From positions 1 to 37,605 of the IMG/VR virus record IMGVR_UViG_3300008952_000137: 37,605 nucleotides of DNA. The stretch is one strand, 5' to 3'. Position 1 is the first letter of the stretch; each line of letters begins with the position of its first letter. The notes under the pieces were generated by a model. It saw only the letters and a program-made list of their open reading frames with translations. It had not been told where the DNA came from and did not search any database. The DNA is from a virus. Positions 29,592 through 37,459 of the stretch are shown one piece after another. Position numbers and translations under genes: made by a program.

Positions 29592-31059
29592 GAGAATAAT
29601 TAATTGGTTTAGAAGAAGAAGAAAAAGATATAACTTCTATACTGGAGCAAGTACCAGTAGAATATTAAGTAATTTTGTTACTTCAGGAAAAACAGCAGAT
29701 AGTGAAATTAGACAAACAATAAAAGTTTTAAGACATAGAGCAAGAGATTTAGCAAAAAATAATGCTTATGCTCGTAGATTTATTAATGCTTATGTAGATA
29801 ATGTTGTAGGACCAAGAGGAATGCATCTACAAGTTAGAAGTAGGGACCCGAATGGTGCATTAGATACATTTGCTAACTCATTAATTGAAATGAGATGGAA
29901 AGATTTTACTAAAAAAGGTAATTGCACAGCAGATGGTAAATTATCGTTTCTAGAAGTACAGAGATTGTTTGCTGAAATTTATGCAAGAGATGGAGAAGTA
30001 TTAGTAAGAACAATTTACAATTTTGACAATCAATCTAAATACGCATTAGAGTTTATAGAGTCTGATAGGTTAGACCATGAATTAAATGACAATTTAAGTA
30101 ATGGAAATATAATTAGAATGGGTGTTGAAATAAACAAATTTGGCAGACCAATCAATTATTATATTTTAAAAGTACATCCTGATGATAATTTTCATAGTCC
30201 AGCTACATACGAAAAAGATAAATACAATATTGTTCCAGCAGAAGAAATGATACATTTCTATCATCAAGAAAGACCAAATCAAACAAGAGGTGTTCCTTTA
30301 TTGTCTTCATGTTTAAAACAATTAAAGATGTTAGATGGCTATATGGAAGCTGAACTTGTTGCGGCAAGAGTGGGTGCATCTAAAATGGGTTTCTTTAAAT
30401 CAGGAGATGGAACTGCTTATACTGGGGAAGATAAAACAGATACTAACAATCCTATAATGAGTGCAGAACCAGGCACATTTGAACAACTACCAACTGGAGT
30501 AGACTTTCAATCATTTGACCCTCAACATCCTACAACAGCATTTAAAGATTTTACAAAATCTGTAATCAGAGCAATAGCAAGTAGTTTAAATATTAGTTAC
30601 AACACACTAGCAAACGATTTAGAAAGTGTGAACTATTCTAGTTTAAGACAAGGTGCTTTAGAAGAAAGAAGTCATTATCAATGTGAACAACATAGAATGA
30701 TAGAGGGTTTTATGAATATAATTTATGCTAAATGGTTGAACATGGCATTTCTAGCTGGTAACTTGTCCAATTTGCCTGATGGTAAATATAATAAATTTAA
30801 TTCTCCAATATGGCGACCTAGAGGGTGGCAATGGATTGACCCTAAAAAAGAAGTTGATGCTTTACAAATAGGTATGAGTAATGGGTTTTTATCTATGCAA
30901 GATGTTCAAGCTGGTTATGGTAGAGATGTTGAAGATGTTTTTGCTAGTATACAAACTGAAAAAGAACTTGCACAGAAATATGGAATTCAAATAGCATTTG
31001 AACCATTTGGAGATAAAGGTATTCAACAAGTTAATGAAAAGGTTGAAGATGAAGAATAA
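29578..31059 (+). CDS. Portal protein, lambda gpB family
   Basis: A 493-aa portal that forms the ring through which DNA enters and leaves the capsid. Family traits are LRHRARDLAKNNAYARRFIN, AYVDNVVGPRGMHLQVRSRD, FAEIYARDGEVLVRT, FIESDRLDHE, EEMIHFYHQERPNQTRGVPL and SYNTLANDLESVNYSSLRQG. The ATG at 29578 lies inside the stop of the preceding gene and has AAAGG upstream; an adjacent TTG is ignored. It overlaps the protease-capsid gene by 11 bases. The C-terminus is acidic. Confidence 0.92.
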   Translation: MTFRERIINWFRRRRKRYNFYTGASTSRILSNFVTSGKTADSEIRQTIKVLRHRARDLAKNNAYARRFINAYVDNVVGPRGMHLQVRSRDPNGALDTFANSLIEMRWKDFTKKGNCTADGKLSFLEVQRLFAEIYARDGEVLVRTIYNFDNQSKYALEFIESDRLDHELNDNLSNGNIIRMGVEINKFGRPINYYILKVHPDDNFHSPATYEKDKYNIVPAEEMIHFYHQERPNQTRGVPLLSSCLKQLKMLDGYMEAELVAARVGASKMGFFKSGDGTAYTGEDKTDTNNPIMSAEPGTFEQLPTGVDFQSFDPQHPTTAFKDFTKSVIRAIASSLNISYNTLANDLESVNYSSLRQGALEERSHYQCEQHRMIEGFMNIIYAKWLNMAFLAGNLSNLPDGKYNKFNSPIWRPRGWQWIDPKKEVDALQIGMSNGFLSMQDVQAGYGRDVEDVFASIQTEKELAQKYGIQIAFEPFGDKGIQQVNEKVEDEE

Positions 31060-33145
31060 ATTGGATAATAACAAAGATATGGAAACAAAAATCAAATTAG
31101 GGCAAAAAGATGACGCTGAAGAAATCAGGGACAGGGAAATTTCTGATAGCAACGCACCTTTGGTATCAGAAGTACATGCCGAAAAAAAACCAAACGAAAC
31201 AGAAGAAAATACTGAAAGTAGTGAGCAAGTGGAAAAAGAAAACCAAGAAGATTTAACTTACGAAAACAAATCAATAGAAAACAAAGAGAAATTAATCAAA
31301 AAAGAGTTTAGAACTTTCTCTATAAAAAAACCATCAATAGATAAAGCTGAAAGAAAAGTATCTATGTCTATTGCAAGTGAAGAACCATATCAAAGAACAT
31401 TTGGAACAGAAATTTTGTCGCATGATAAAGGCGAACAAGACTTTAAGTTTCTTAATAGTGGGAGAGCACCTTTATTGCTTAACCATGATTTTGAGAAACA
31501 AATAGGTGTTATTGAAAGTGCTAAAGTTAGCGAAGCAGACAAGACAAGTCGTGCAATCGTTAGATTTGGACAATCTCAACTAGCTGATGAGGTCTTTCAA
31601 GACATAGTAGACGGCATTCGAAGTAATGTGAGTGTTGGCTATGAGATAACGAAGATGGTTAAAGCAAAAGGTAAACAAGATGAGGACAATCCGAAGTACC
31701 GAGTAAACTGGAAACCATTGGAGGCTTCTATTGTTTCTGTACCAGCAGACACAACTGTTGGAGTTGGCAGATCAGTAGAATTTTCATCAACCGACAACAA
31801 TTCTTCTAAAGAAAGAATTGAAGTCATAACTAGGGAAAACACAATGGAAAAAGCAAAAGAAACTCCAAAAGTTGAAGCTCCTCAAGTTAATGTTGAAGAA
31901 CAAATCGCTAAAGCGAGAAAAGACGAAACAGCTAGAATTAAAGAAATTACTCAACTAGGTGCAAAGCATAACTGCTCTGACTTAGCAAGTAAAGCAGTTA
32001 ATGATAATGTTTCTGTTGCAAACTTTAGAGGAATTGTTTTAGACAAACTTGGTAATGCAAAACCTTTGGACAAAAAAGACAACATTGGACTTTCTAATAA
32101 AGAAACACAAGACTACTCTATTGTTAAAGCTATCAAAGCAATGACAACTGGAAACTGGTCTGGTGCTGAACTTGAAAAAGAAGCGTCTGATGAAATCTCA
32201 AGAAAAACTGGCAAAGCTCCTAGAGGAATCTTTATTCCATCTGATATTAGATGGGCGCAAAGAGATTTGATTTCTGGTGCTTCTGCTGATGGTGGCGCTT
32301 TAGTCGCAACTAACCTTTTAAGTGGTTCATTTATTGAAGCATTAAGAGCAAGAATGGTTGTTAGACAAGCTGGTGCTATGGTGTTAAGTGGTCTAGTTGG
32401 CGATGTTGCTATACCAGCTCAAAATGCAGTTAATTCTGCTTCTTGGGTTGCAGAAAATGCGGCAGTAACAGAAGTTAATCCAACTTACAGACAAGTTACA
32501 ATGGCTCCAAAAACTCTTGGAACATTTACTGACATATCAAGACACTTAATGCATCAATCAACTCCTGCTATTGAAACGATTGTTAGAAATGACATAATCA
32601 AAACATTAGCAAACGAAGTTGACAAGCAAGCTATTCAAGGTACTGGAACTAGCAATAAACCAACTGGAATTTTAAACACTTCAGGAATTGGTTCAGTTGC
32701 TATGGGTACGAATGGCGATCAAGCTACTTGGGCTAAAGTTGTTGAAACTTGGAAAGAAGTTGCTACTGACAATGCAGATGTAGGCGCATTGGCATTCTTA
32801 ACTTCTCCACTTCAAATTTCTAGACTCATGGCTATCGCAAAAGTCGCTACTTCTGACTCTGTGATGATTATGAACGATCAAAGCAATTTGATGGGCTACA
32901 AAGTCTTTTCTACAACAAACTCTCCAGACAACCTAACTAAAGGAACAGCAAGTGGAACTTGTTCTGCTCTGACTTTTGGTAATTTCAATGATTTAATAAT
33001 CGGAGAATGGGGAAGTCTAGATATATCTGTTGATCCTTATACTAATGCTGCTAAAGGTGGTACTAGAATAATCGGTCTTTATGATGTAGATGTTGCAGTT
33101 AGACACGCAGAAAGTTTTGCGGCAATACAAGACTTAATTGCTTAA
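31049..33145 (+). CDS. Prohead protease-major capsid protein fusion (HK97 type)
   Basis: A 698-aa fusion. Residues about 85-215 are an HK97-type (S78/U35) maturation protease with His136 (PLLLNHDFEK), Ser175 (RSNVSVGYE) and Glu205 (PLEASIVSVPAD), matching the His-Ser-Glu arrangement. Residues about 265-380 form a charged, helical delta-like scaffold region. The rest is an HK97-fold capsid (RGIFIPSDIRWAQRDL, VVRQAGAMVLSG, VAIPAQNAVNSASWVAENAA, AIQGTGTSNKPTGILNTSGI). The start at 31049 has AAAAGG upstream. An in-frame ATG at 31844 with TAGGGA seven bases upstream could give capsid alone (433 aa). A terminator follows. Confidence 0.9.
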   Translation: MKNKLDNNKDMETKIKLGQKDDAEEIRDREISDSNAPLVSEVHAEKKPNETEENTESSEQVEKENQEDLTYENKSIENKEKLIKKEFRTFSIKKPSIDKAERKVSMSIASEEPYQRTFGTEILSHDKGEQDFKFLNSGRAPLLLNHDFEKQIGVIESAKVSEADKTSRAIVRFGQSQLADEVFQDIVDGIRSNVSVGYEITKMVKAKGKQDEDNPKYRVNWKPLEASIVSVPADTTVGVGRSVEFSSTDNNSSKERIEVITRENTMEKAKETPKVEAPQVNVEEQIAKARKDETARIKEITQLGAKHNCSDLASKAVNDNVSVANFRGIVLDKLGNAKPLDKKDNIGLSNKETQDYSIVKAIKAMTTGNWSGAELEKEASDEISRKTGKAPRGIFIPSDIRWAQRDLISGASADGGALVATNLLSGSFIEALRARMVVRQAGAMVLSGLVGDVAIPAQNAVNSASWVAENAAVTEVNPTYRQVTMAPKTLGTFTDISRHLMHQSTPAIETIVRNDIIKTLANEVDKQAIQGTGTSNKPTGILNTSGIGSVAMGTNGDQATWAKVVETWKEVATDNADVGALAFLTSPLQISRLMAIAKVATSDSVMIMNDQSNLMGYKVFSTTNSPDNLTKGTASGTCSALTFGNFNDLIIGEWGSLDISVDPYTNAAKGGTRIIGLYDVDVAVRHAESFAAIQDLIA
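31831..31846 (+). promoter_or_regulatory. Possible internal ribosome site and start for free capsid protein
   Basis: TAGGGA (31831-31836) precedes an in-frame ATG at 31844 by seven bases, exactly where the protease domain ends and the scaffold-like helix begins. Use of this start would supply capsid without protease, as overlapping head genes do in lambda. It is a prediction from position and spacing. Confidence 0.4.
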
Positions 33146-33167
33146 TAATTAAGCAGTTTACAAGATT

Positions 33168-33199
33168 AGGCGAGGCATTGACCTCGCCTTTTCTTTCTT
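33168..33199 (+). terminator. Rho-independent terminator after the capsid gene
   Basis: AGGCGAGG (33168-33175), loop CATTGA, CCTCGCCT (33182-33189), then TTTCTTTCTT. This is a GC-rich eight-pair stem with a T tract, the clearest terminator in the genome. It would raise capsid mRNA levels relative to the tail genes beyond it. Confidence 0.85.
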
Positions 33200-33215
33200 A
33201 TACAAAGAAATCATT

Positions 33216-33407
33216 ATGAAAATAAAAATAGTAAAACAGACATTTGTTAAAGGACAATTAGCAGAAAAAGGCGATGTCATAGATGCAACTGAAAACGATG
33301 CAAATCTATTAATTGGTATGGGTAAAGCTATGCCAAGTGCTGAAAGTGCTAAAAAACCTGAAAACAAAGCAGTTAAAAAGAAAAGTATTTTTTCAAGAAA
33401 AAAATAA
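33216..33407 (+). CDS. Small head-tail region protein
   Basis: A 63-aa protein with KQTFVKGQLAEKGDVIDATE and DANLLIGMGKA in its first 40 residues, followed by a Lys-rich tail (KKPENKAVKKKSIFSRKK). The KG-LAEKGDVI-A-DA-LI-GKA outline recurs in small proteins directly after capsid genes in many siphophages; it probably packs against the capsid or is a minor head protein. It starts after the capsid terminator. Confidence 0.55.
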   Translation: MKIKIVKQTFVKGQLAEKGDVIDATENDANLLIGMGKAMPSAESAKKPENKAVKKKSIFSRKK

Positions 33408-33423
33408 CTAGGGGAGAACATAA

Positions 33424-33540
33424 ATGATTATTTATGGAAAGACACCTAGCGAATGGTTGGCTTGTTTCTGTTGCAAAAAGCATAAGAAATATACTATTGC
33501 TGGTGTTATAATTATTGTAGCTTTAATAGTATTCTTTTAA
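33424..33540 (+). CDS. Tiny membrane protein with CFCC motif (38 aa)
   Basis: A short gene with AGGGGAG seven bases before the ATG, whose stop overlaps the next start as TAATG. The product starts MIIYGKTPSEWLACFCCKKH and continues into one membrane helix (YTIAGVIIIVALIVFF). Three cysteines within four residues beside a membrane helix suggest metal binding or lipid attachment. Unknown function; translational coupling to the metalloprotease-like gene may mean joint action. Confidence 0.5.
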   Translation: MIIYGKTPSEWLACFCCKKHKKYTIAGVIIIVALIVFF

Positions 33541-33854
33541 TGAGTTTGGCTTTTATCAAGTATGGAAACAGAAAGATAAAAGTTTCTTATGTGTTGCTAG
33601 ACAGTTGTTATGGGGAATTTGACCCAAATACACATCATTTAAAAATAGATAAAAGAATTTCAGGAATGACTTTGTTCAATACCTTGATGCATGAGTTATT
33701 TCATATTATAATATATTACGCTGGAATAAATGTAAATGAAAGAGGCGAAGAACCTATTGCAACAGCAGTAGGTAATGGATATGAAAAAGTTTTTAAACAA
33801 AACAAAAAGTTATGGGGAACATTAACAAGGTTATTATATGGCAGTAGAATCTGA
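33540..33854 (+). CDS. Zinc metalloprotease-like protein (HExxH)
   Basis: A 104-aa protein with TLMHELFHIIIYY at 48-60, a HExxH zinc site (His51, Glu52, His55), and ERGEEPIATAVGNGYEKVF at 67-85, where a Glu could be the third ligand. Substrate-free SprT- or ImmA/IrrE-like minimal gluzincins look like this. It sits between capsid and connector genes and overlaps the next gene by 17 bases. It may process a structural or host protein; small phage HExxH proteins of this type are of unknown role. Confidence 0.65.
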   Translation: MSLAFIKYGNRKIKVSYVLLDSCYGEFDPNTHHLKIDKRISGMTLFNTLMHELFHIIIYYAGINVNERGEEPIATAVGNGYEKVFKQNKKLWGTLTRLLYGSRI

Positions 33855-34149
33855 TACAGAACGAGCAATATTTTTTGACACAGATGATTTTGGTTCATCA
33901 GCAACTTTAACAGATGTAAGTGCTGGAACTTCATCTACAATAAAAGGGATTTTTGATAAAGACCAACAAGAAATTATTGGAGATTCCGAAGTGGGTATTA
34001 TTGAAGATGTACCAAAATTTCATTGCCTGACAAGTGATGTTTCAAGTGCAGTTTTTGATGACACTTTAAATGTTAATAGTACAACTTATAAAATTAAAAA
34101 AATAGAACCTGATGGAACTGGAATGACAGTTTTACATTTATCAACATAA
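33838..34149 (+). CDS. Head-tail joining protein, lambda gpFII-like
   Basis: A 103-aa beta-rich protein (TERAIFFDTDDFGSSATLTD, then STIKGIFDKDQQEIIGDSEV, FHCLTSDVS, TYKIKKIEPDGTGMTVLHL). The order of elements and the position before the tail-terminator-like gene match lambda gpFII (117 aa), which seals the filled head and docks the tail. The stop overlaps the next start as TAATG. Similarity is structural more than sequence-level. Confidence 0.6.
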   Translation: MAVESDTERAIFFDTDDFGSSATLTDVSAGTSSTIKGIFDKDQQEIIGDSEVGIIEDVPKFHCLTSDVSSAVFDDTLNVNSTTYKIKKIEPDGTGMTVLHLST

Positions 34150-34592
34150 TGGCACATATAAGAAAAACAATCAGAGAACAAATAGTAACAACAGTAACAA
34201 GTTTATCTACAACTGGTTCTAATGTTTATGAAACAAGATATTTTCCTTTAGAAACTGGTAATCTTCCGGCATTAATAGTTTATACGAATGACGAAACAGT
34301 AGACCAATATAGTTTGGGTGCTGGAACTAGGAGCGTGATAAGAACTTTAAATGTAATAATAGAAGCTCATTGTAGAGGCACAGCTAATTTAGATGATACT
34401 TTAGATACGATTGCAGAAGAAGTTGAAGAAGCAATGTGTTCTGATGTAACTAGGGGTGGACATGCAAACGATACTAAATTAGTAAGTACAGAATATGAGT
34501 TTGATAGTGGCAGTCAAAAAACAGGATTGGCTAGGTTTACTTACGCAATCTCTTATGCTACTAAAGAGAACGCAGTACAAACTGGGATATAA
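34149..34592 (+). CDS. Tail terminator, lambda gpU-like
   Basis: A 147-aa protein: IRKTIREQIVTTVTSLSTTG, NVYETRYFPLETGNLPALIV, VIRTLNVIIEAHCRG, DDTLDTIAEEVEEAM and a C-terminal TGLARFTYAISYAT. This alpha/beta layout is that of gpU-type terminators that cap the tail tube and join it to the head. Position directly before the tube gene supports this. It lacks a Shine-Dalgarno sequence and is coupled by TAATG. Confidence 0.65.
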   Translation: MAHIRKTIREQIVTTVTSLSTTGSNVYETRYFPLETGNLPALIVYTNDETVDQYSLGAGTRSVIRTLNVIIEAHCRGTANLDDTLDTIAEEVEEAMCSDVTRGGHANDTKLVSTEYEFDSGSQKTGLARFTYAISYATKENAVQTGI

Positions 34593-34594
34593 TT

Positions 34595-34759
34595 ATGGCA
34601 AGTAATAGAGTTAAATTAAAAACACCAAAAGGCGATGTTGTAGAAACATCAAAAGATATGGTTGAATATTTTTTGAAAATGGGCTACACAAAAGTTGATG
34701 AGGTTGATATTAAGAAACCTATCATAAACAATATGAAAAAAAACAAGGATAATAAATAA
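34595..34759 (+). CDS. Small tail-region protein (54 aa)
   Basis: A short gene between tail terminator and tail tube, starting MASNRVKLKTPKGDVVETSK with a helical middle (DMVEYFLKMGYTKVDEVD) and lysine-rich end. The stop overlaps the tube start as TAATG. Tiny proteins of this design (KxxTPxG-xxxxxE-VEYxLxxGY) often occur beside tail tube genes in siphophages; function unknown. Confidence 0.55.
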   Translation: MASNRVKLKTPKGDVVETSKDMVEYFLKMGYTKVDEVDIKKPIINNMKKNKDNK

Positions 34760-35148
34760 TGGCAAATCATACTGGTTCAAGTGGTATAGTCAAAGTTGGA
34801 ACTAATACTGTTGCAGAAGTGAGAAGTTTTACACTTAACACTTCAGCAGAGTTATTAGAAGATACAGCTTTAACTGATACTGCTAAAACATACCAAGTAG
34901 GAAAAAAAGGTGCTACTGCTAGTATTGAATGTTTTTGGGATGAAACTGACACAAATGGTCAGATTGCGATTGCAGAGGGTCAACAAGTTACAATGACTCT
35001 TTATCCCGAAGGTGCAGACTCTAGCGATTATTACTATGGTGGAACATGGATAGTAACTGGTAATTCAGTTTCTATTCCTACTGATGGAATAATTGAAGCA
35101 ACTTTTGATGCTACTTTAACTGGTGCATTAACTAGAGGAACAGTATAA
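34759..35148 (+). CDS. Major tail tube protein
   Basis: A 129-aa tube protein: GSSGIVKVGTNTVAEVRSFT, LLEDTALTDTAKTYQVGKKG and YYYGGTWIVTGNSVSIPTDG, then EATFDATLTGALTRG. The ED-A-TDTAKTY-GKKG and W-VTG-SVSIPTDGI-EATF segments are hallmarks of gpV-like tube subunits of siphophages. It is expected to be the most abundant tail protein. A strong hairpin follows before the chaperone gene. Confidence 0.82.
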   Translation: MANHTGSSGIVKVGTNTVAEVRSFTLNTSAELLEDTALTDTAKTYQVGKKGATASIECFWDETDTNGQIAIAEGQQVTMTLYPEGADSSDYYYGGTWIVTGNSVSIPTDGIIEATFDATLTGALTRGTV

Positions 35149-35181
35149 TTGACATTTCTACTCCTATGGGGTAGAAGTCAA
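35149..35181 (+). promoter_or_regulatory. Long hairpin between tail tube and chaperone genes
   Basis: TTGAC (35149-35153), a two-base bulge, then TTCTACTCC pair with GGGGTAGAA and GTCAA (35168-35181) around a TAT loop: about 14 pairs. It ends two bases before the ATG at 35184 and leaves no room for a free ribosome site. It likely lowers chaperone expression relative to tube protein by attenuation or occlusion. Confidence 0.65.
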
Positions 35182-35183
35182 TT

Positions 35184-35543
35184 ATGTCTGACGAAGTTAA
35201 AAAACCAATCTCTATTTTAGATCACGCAGAAGAACAATTCAGTTCAATTAAAAGAAAACAAATAGATGTTCCTGAATGGAATATTACTATTTATTCTAAA
35301 CCTTTAACACTTTCAGAAAAAAGAAAACTTTATCGCAATCTTGGTGCAAAACATGAAGATGTTTCTACTATGATGGTAGACGCATTAATTTTAAAAGCAG
35401 AAGATAAAGATGGTAAAAAAGTTTTTACACCTGATGACAGAGATCGCTTAATGAATAAGGTTGACCCTGATGTAGTGTCAGCCATAGCCACAGAAATACT
35501 GTACTTCAAAGACGCATATAGCGTCGAAAAAAAAATTATCTAA
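35184..35543 (+). CDS. Tail assembly chaperone gpG-like
   Basis: A 119-aa protein in the gpG position between tube and tape measure: PEWNITIYSKPLTLSEKRKL, VDALILKAEDKDGKKVFTPD and DPDVVSAIATEILYFKD are typical of G-type chaperones, which coat the tape measure during tail assembly. It ends in a A9 run (35527-35535) after which a different frame continues as a T-like domain, so a fraction of ribosomes probably makes a longer G-T protein. The start lies directly behind a strong hairpin. Confidence 0.8.
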   Translation: MSDEVKKPISILDHAEEQFSSIKRKQIDVPEWNITIYSKPLTLSEKRKLYRNLGAKHEDVSTMMVDALILKAEDKDGKKVFTPDDRDRLMNKVDPDVVSAIATEILYFKDAYSVEKKII

Positions 35544-35706
35544 AGACAACGAAATCCACAACGCATTCTATTTGGCAGATAGGTTGAAAATTACCATTAA
35601 TGAGGTTATGAGTATGACTATGGACGAATTTCAATATTGGATGGCATATCTAAAACTGGAAGAAAAACAACAAAAATTAAGTGCAATGAAACATGGCAAG
35701 AAATAA
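35536..35706 (+). CDS. gpT-like part of the frameshifted G-T chaperone
   Basis: The frame that continues after the A9 run (one base ahead of gpG) encodes 56 residues: KDNEIHNAFYLADRLKITIN, then EVMSMTMDEFQYWMAYLKLE, and a Lys/Gln-rich end. LADRLxxTIxEVMxMxxxEFxxW is the pattern of T-type domains. It lacks its own ribosome site and good start, overlaps the tape-measure start by 14 bases, and is best read as the C-terminus of a G-T fusion of about 174 aa, made by a +1 or -2 slip. Confidence 0.72.
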   Translation, partial: LSKDNEIHNAFYLADRLKITINEVMSMTMDEFQYWMAYLKLEEKQQKLSAMKHGKK

Positions 35707-37459
35707 ATTACGATTTGATATAGACGCAAAGGATAGAACTAAACAAGCATTTTCTAGAATTAGAGGAAGTCTTAATAGTATTAAAAAATCTATATTTTCA
35801 GTTAAAGGTGCTTTATTAGGTCTAGGTGCTGGAATGGTTGCTAAATCATTTATCAAAACAGCAACAGATGTTGAGAACTTACAATTAAGATTTAAATTTT
35901 TATTTAAGACAACAAAAGAGGGTCAAAAAGCATTTGGAGAATTAACAAAGTTTGCGGCAAAAGTACCTTTCTCTCTAGAACAAATTGCACAAGGTTCTGG
36001 AAACCTTGCTGTTGTAACTAAAGACGCAGACGAACTTGCAAAGATGTTGGAGATTACTGGTAATGTTGCGGCAGTTACTGGTCTAGATTTTAGAACTACA
36101 GCAGAACAAATACAAAGGTCATTTGGTGCTGGTATAGGTGCGGCAGACTTATTTAGAGATAGAGGTGTTCGTGCTTTAATGGGATTTCAAGCTGGTGCTA
36201 AAGTTACCATAGAAGAAACCAAAGCAAGATTTTTTGAATTGTTTGGAGAAGGTGGAGCATTTGGGCAAGCAGCCAACGAGATGGCAAATACCTTTACTGG
36301 AACATTATCAATGTTAGGGGATAAATGGTTTAAGTTTCAGATGGAAACTGTTGAGTCAGCTTTTTTTGAAACATTAAAAAAGAAATTTGGAAACTTAAAT
36401 GAATTTCTTGATAAACACCAAGAAAAAGTATCTAATTTAGCAGAAAGATTTGGTAGAGGTTTAGCTGTTGGAGTAGAAAAAACAGCTAGAGCATTTGTAT
36501 TTTTAGTTGAAGAAGCAGATAAATTTTGGTTTATAATAAAAACTCTTTTAGCGGCTAAATTTCTCATATTTTTAGGAGAAGTAGCAATAGCGATTGGAGG
36601 TGTAACTAAAGCTATATGGGGAACAAGAGTGGCAATGTTAGCTCTTAATAAAACAACAAAAAAAAATATTATTTTTGGTTCAGCAACAGTTTTAGCGGCA
36701 ACAATAGTTTATCTAACTGAACAAATAAGAAAATTAAGAGGAGAAGTACAAGGGTTAAAAGAAGATACAGAAGATGGTATTGAAATATTTAGTACAGAAA
36801 GATTGCTCGAGATACAAAGAGCATGGGATATAAAAGCGGCAGAAGATGCCATAAAAAGAGCAAAAGAAAGAGATGAAGAACTTATAAGATTAGAAATAGA
36901 AAAGTTTAGAAGAATACACAGACTAAAGAAAGAAGAAGCTAAAAGAGATAAAGAATTACAAGATAGTGGCAGAACATTATTAAAAAAAAATTATGAAGAT
37001 ACTTTGGCTATTTTAAGTACCTCATCTAAAAAGGCATTTAACGCATTCAAAGCGTGGAAAATTTCTGAAGCAATCATAGATGCGATTGGTTCATTTAACA
37101 AAGCATTAAATAGTGGTTATAAACCTCCTCTTAATTTTGCTTTAGCGGCAAGTAGCTTGGCAATGGGTTATGCAAAAGTTTCAGCTATTCGTGCAACTAC
37201 TTATAGTGGTAAAGCAGAGGGTGGTCCAGTTTCAGCAGAGAAAGCATATAGAGTTGGAGAAAGAGGTCCTGAAATGTTTGTGCCTGGGCAATCAGGGTAC
37301 ATCTTACCTAATCAAGATGGTAGAACAGTTAATGTGAATTTTAATATAAATGCTGTTGATACTACTGGGTTCCAACAACTACTATCTAATGAAAGAGCCA
37401 TGATTGTTGGAATGATTAATAGTGCAGTCAACCAACAAGGAAAGAGTAATTTAATTTAA
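35693..37459 (+). CDS. Tape measure protein
   Basis: A 588-aa tail-length-determining protein. The N-terminus has DIDAKDRTKQAFSRIRGSL and a hydrophobic SVKGALLGLGAGMVAKSFI; residues 60-240 hold TMP-type motifs (FKFLFKTTKEGQKAFGELTK, FAAKVPFSLEQIAQGSGNLA, FRDRGVRALMGFQ, ANEMANTFTGTLSMLGDKWF). A membrane-like segment lies near 280-305, then a charged coiled coil (370-430). The C-terminus carries EGGPVSAEKAYRVGERGPEM and FVPGQSGYILPN, common to phage TMPs. With about 0.15 nm per residue the tail would be near 90 nm. The stop overlaps the next start as TAATG. Confidence 0.9.
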   Translation: MARNKLRFDIDAKDRTKQAFSRIRGSLNSIKKSIFSVKGALLGLGAGMVAKSFIKTATDVENLQLRFKFLFKTTKEGQKAFGELTKFAAKVPFSLEQIAQGSGNLAVVTKDADELAKMLEITGNVAAVTGLDFRTTAEQIQRSFGAGIGAADLFRDRGVRALMGFQAGAKVTIEETKARFFELFGEGGAFGQAANEMANTFTGTLSMLGDKWFKFQMETVESAFFETLKKKFGNLNEFLDKHQEKVSNLAERFGRGLAVGVEKTARAFVFLVEEADKFWFIIKTLLAAKFLIFLGEVAIAIGGVTKAIWGTRVAMLALNKTTKKNIIFGSATVLAATIVYLTEQIRKLRGEVQGLKEDTEDGIEIFSTERLLEIQRAWDIKAAEDAIKRAKERDEELIRLEIEKFRRIHRLKKEEAKRDKELQDSGRTLLKKNYEDTLAILSTSSKKAFNAFKAWKISEAIIDAIGSFNKALNSGYKPPLNFALAASSLAMGYAKVSAIRATTYSGKAEGGPVSAEKAYRVGERGPEMFVPGQSGYILPNQDGRTVNVNFNINAVDTTGFQQLLSNERAMIVGMINSAVNQQGKSNLI

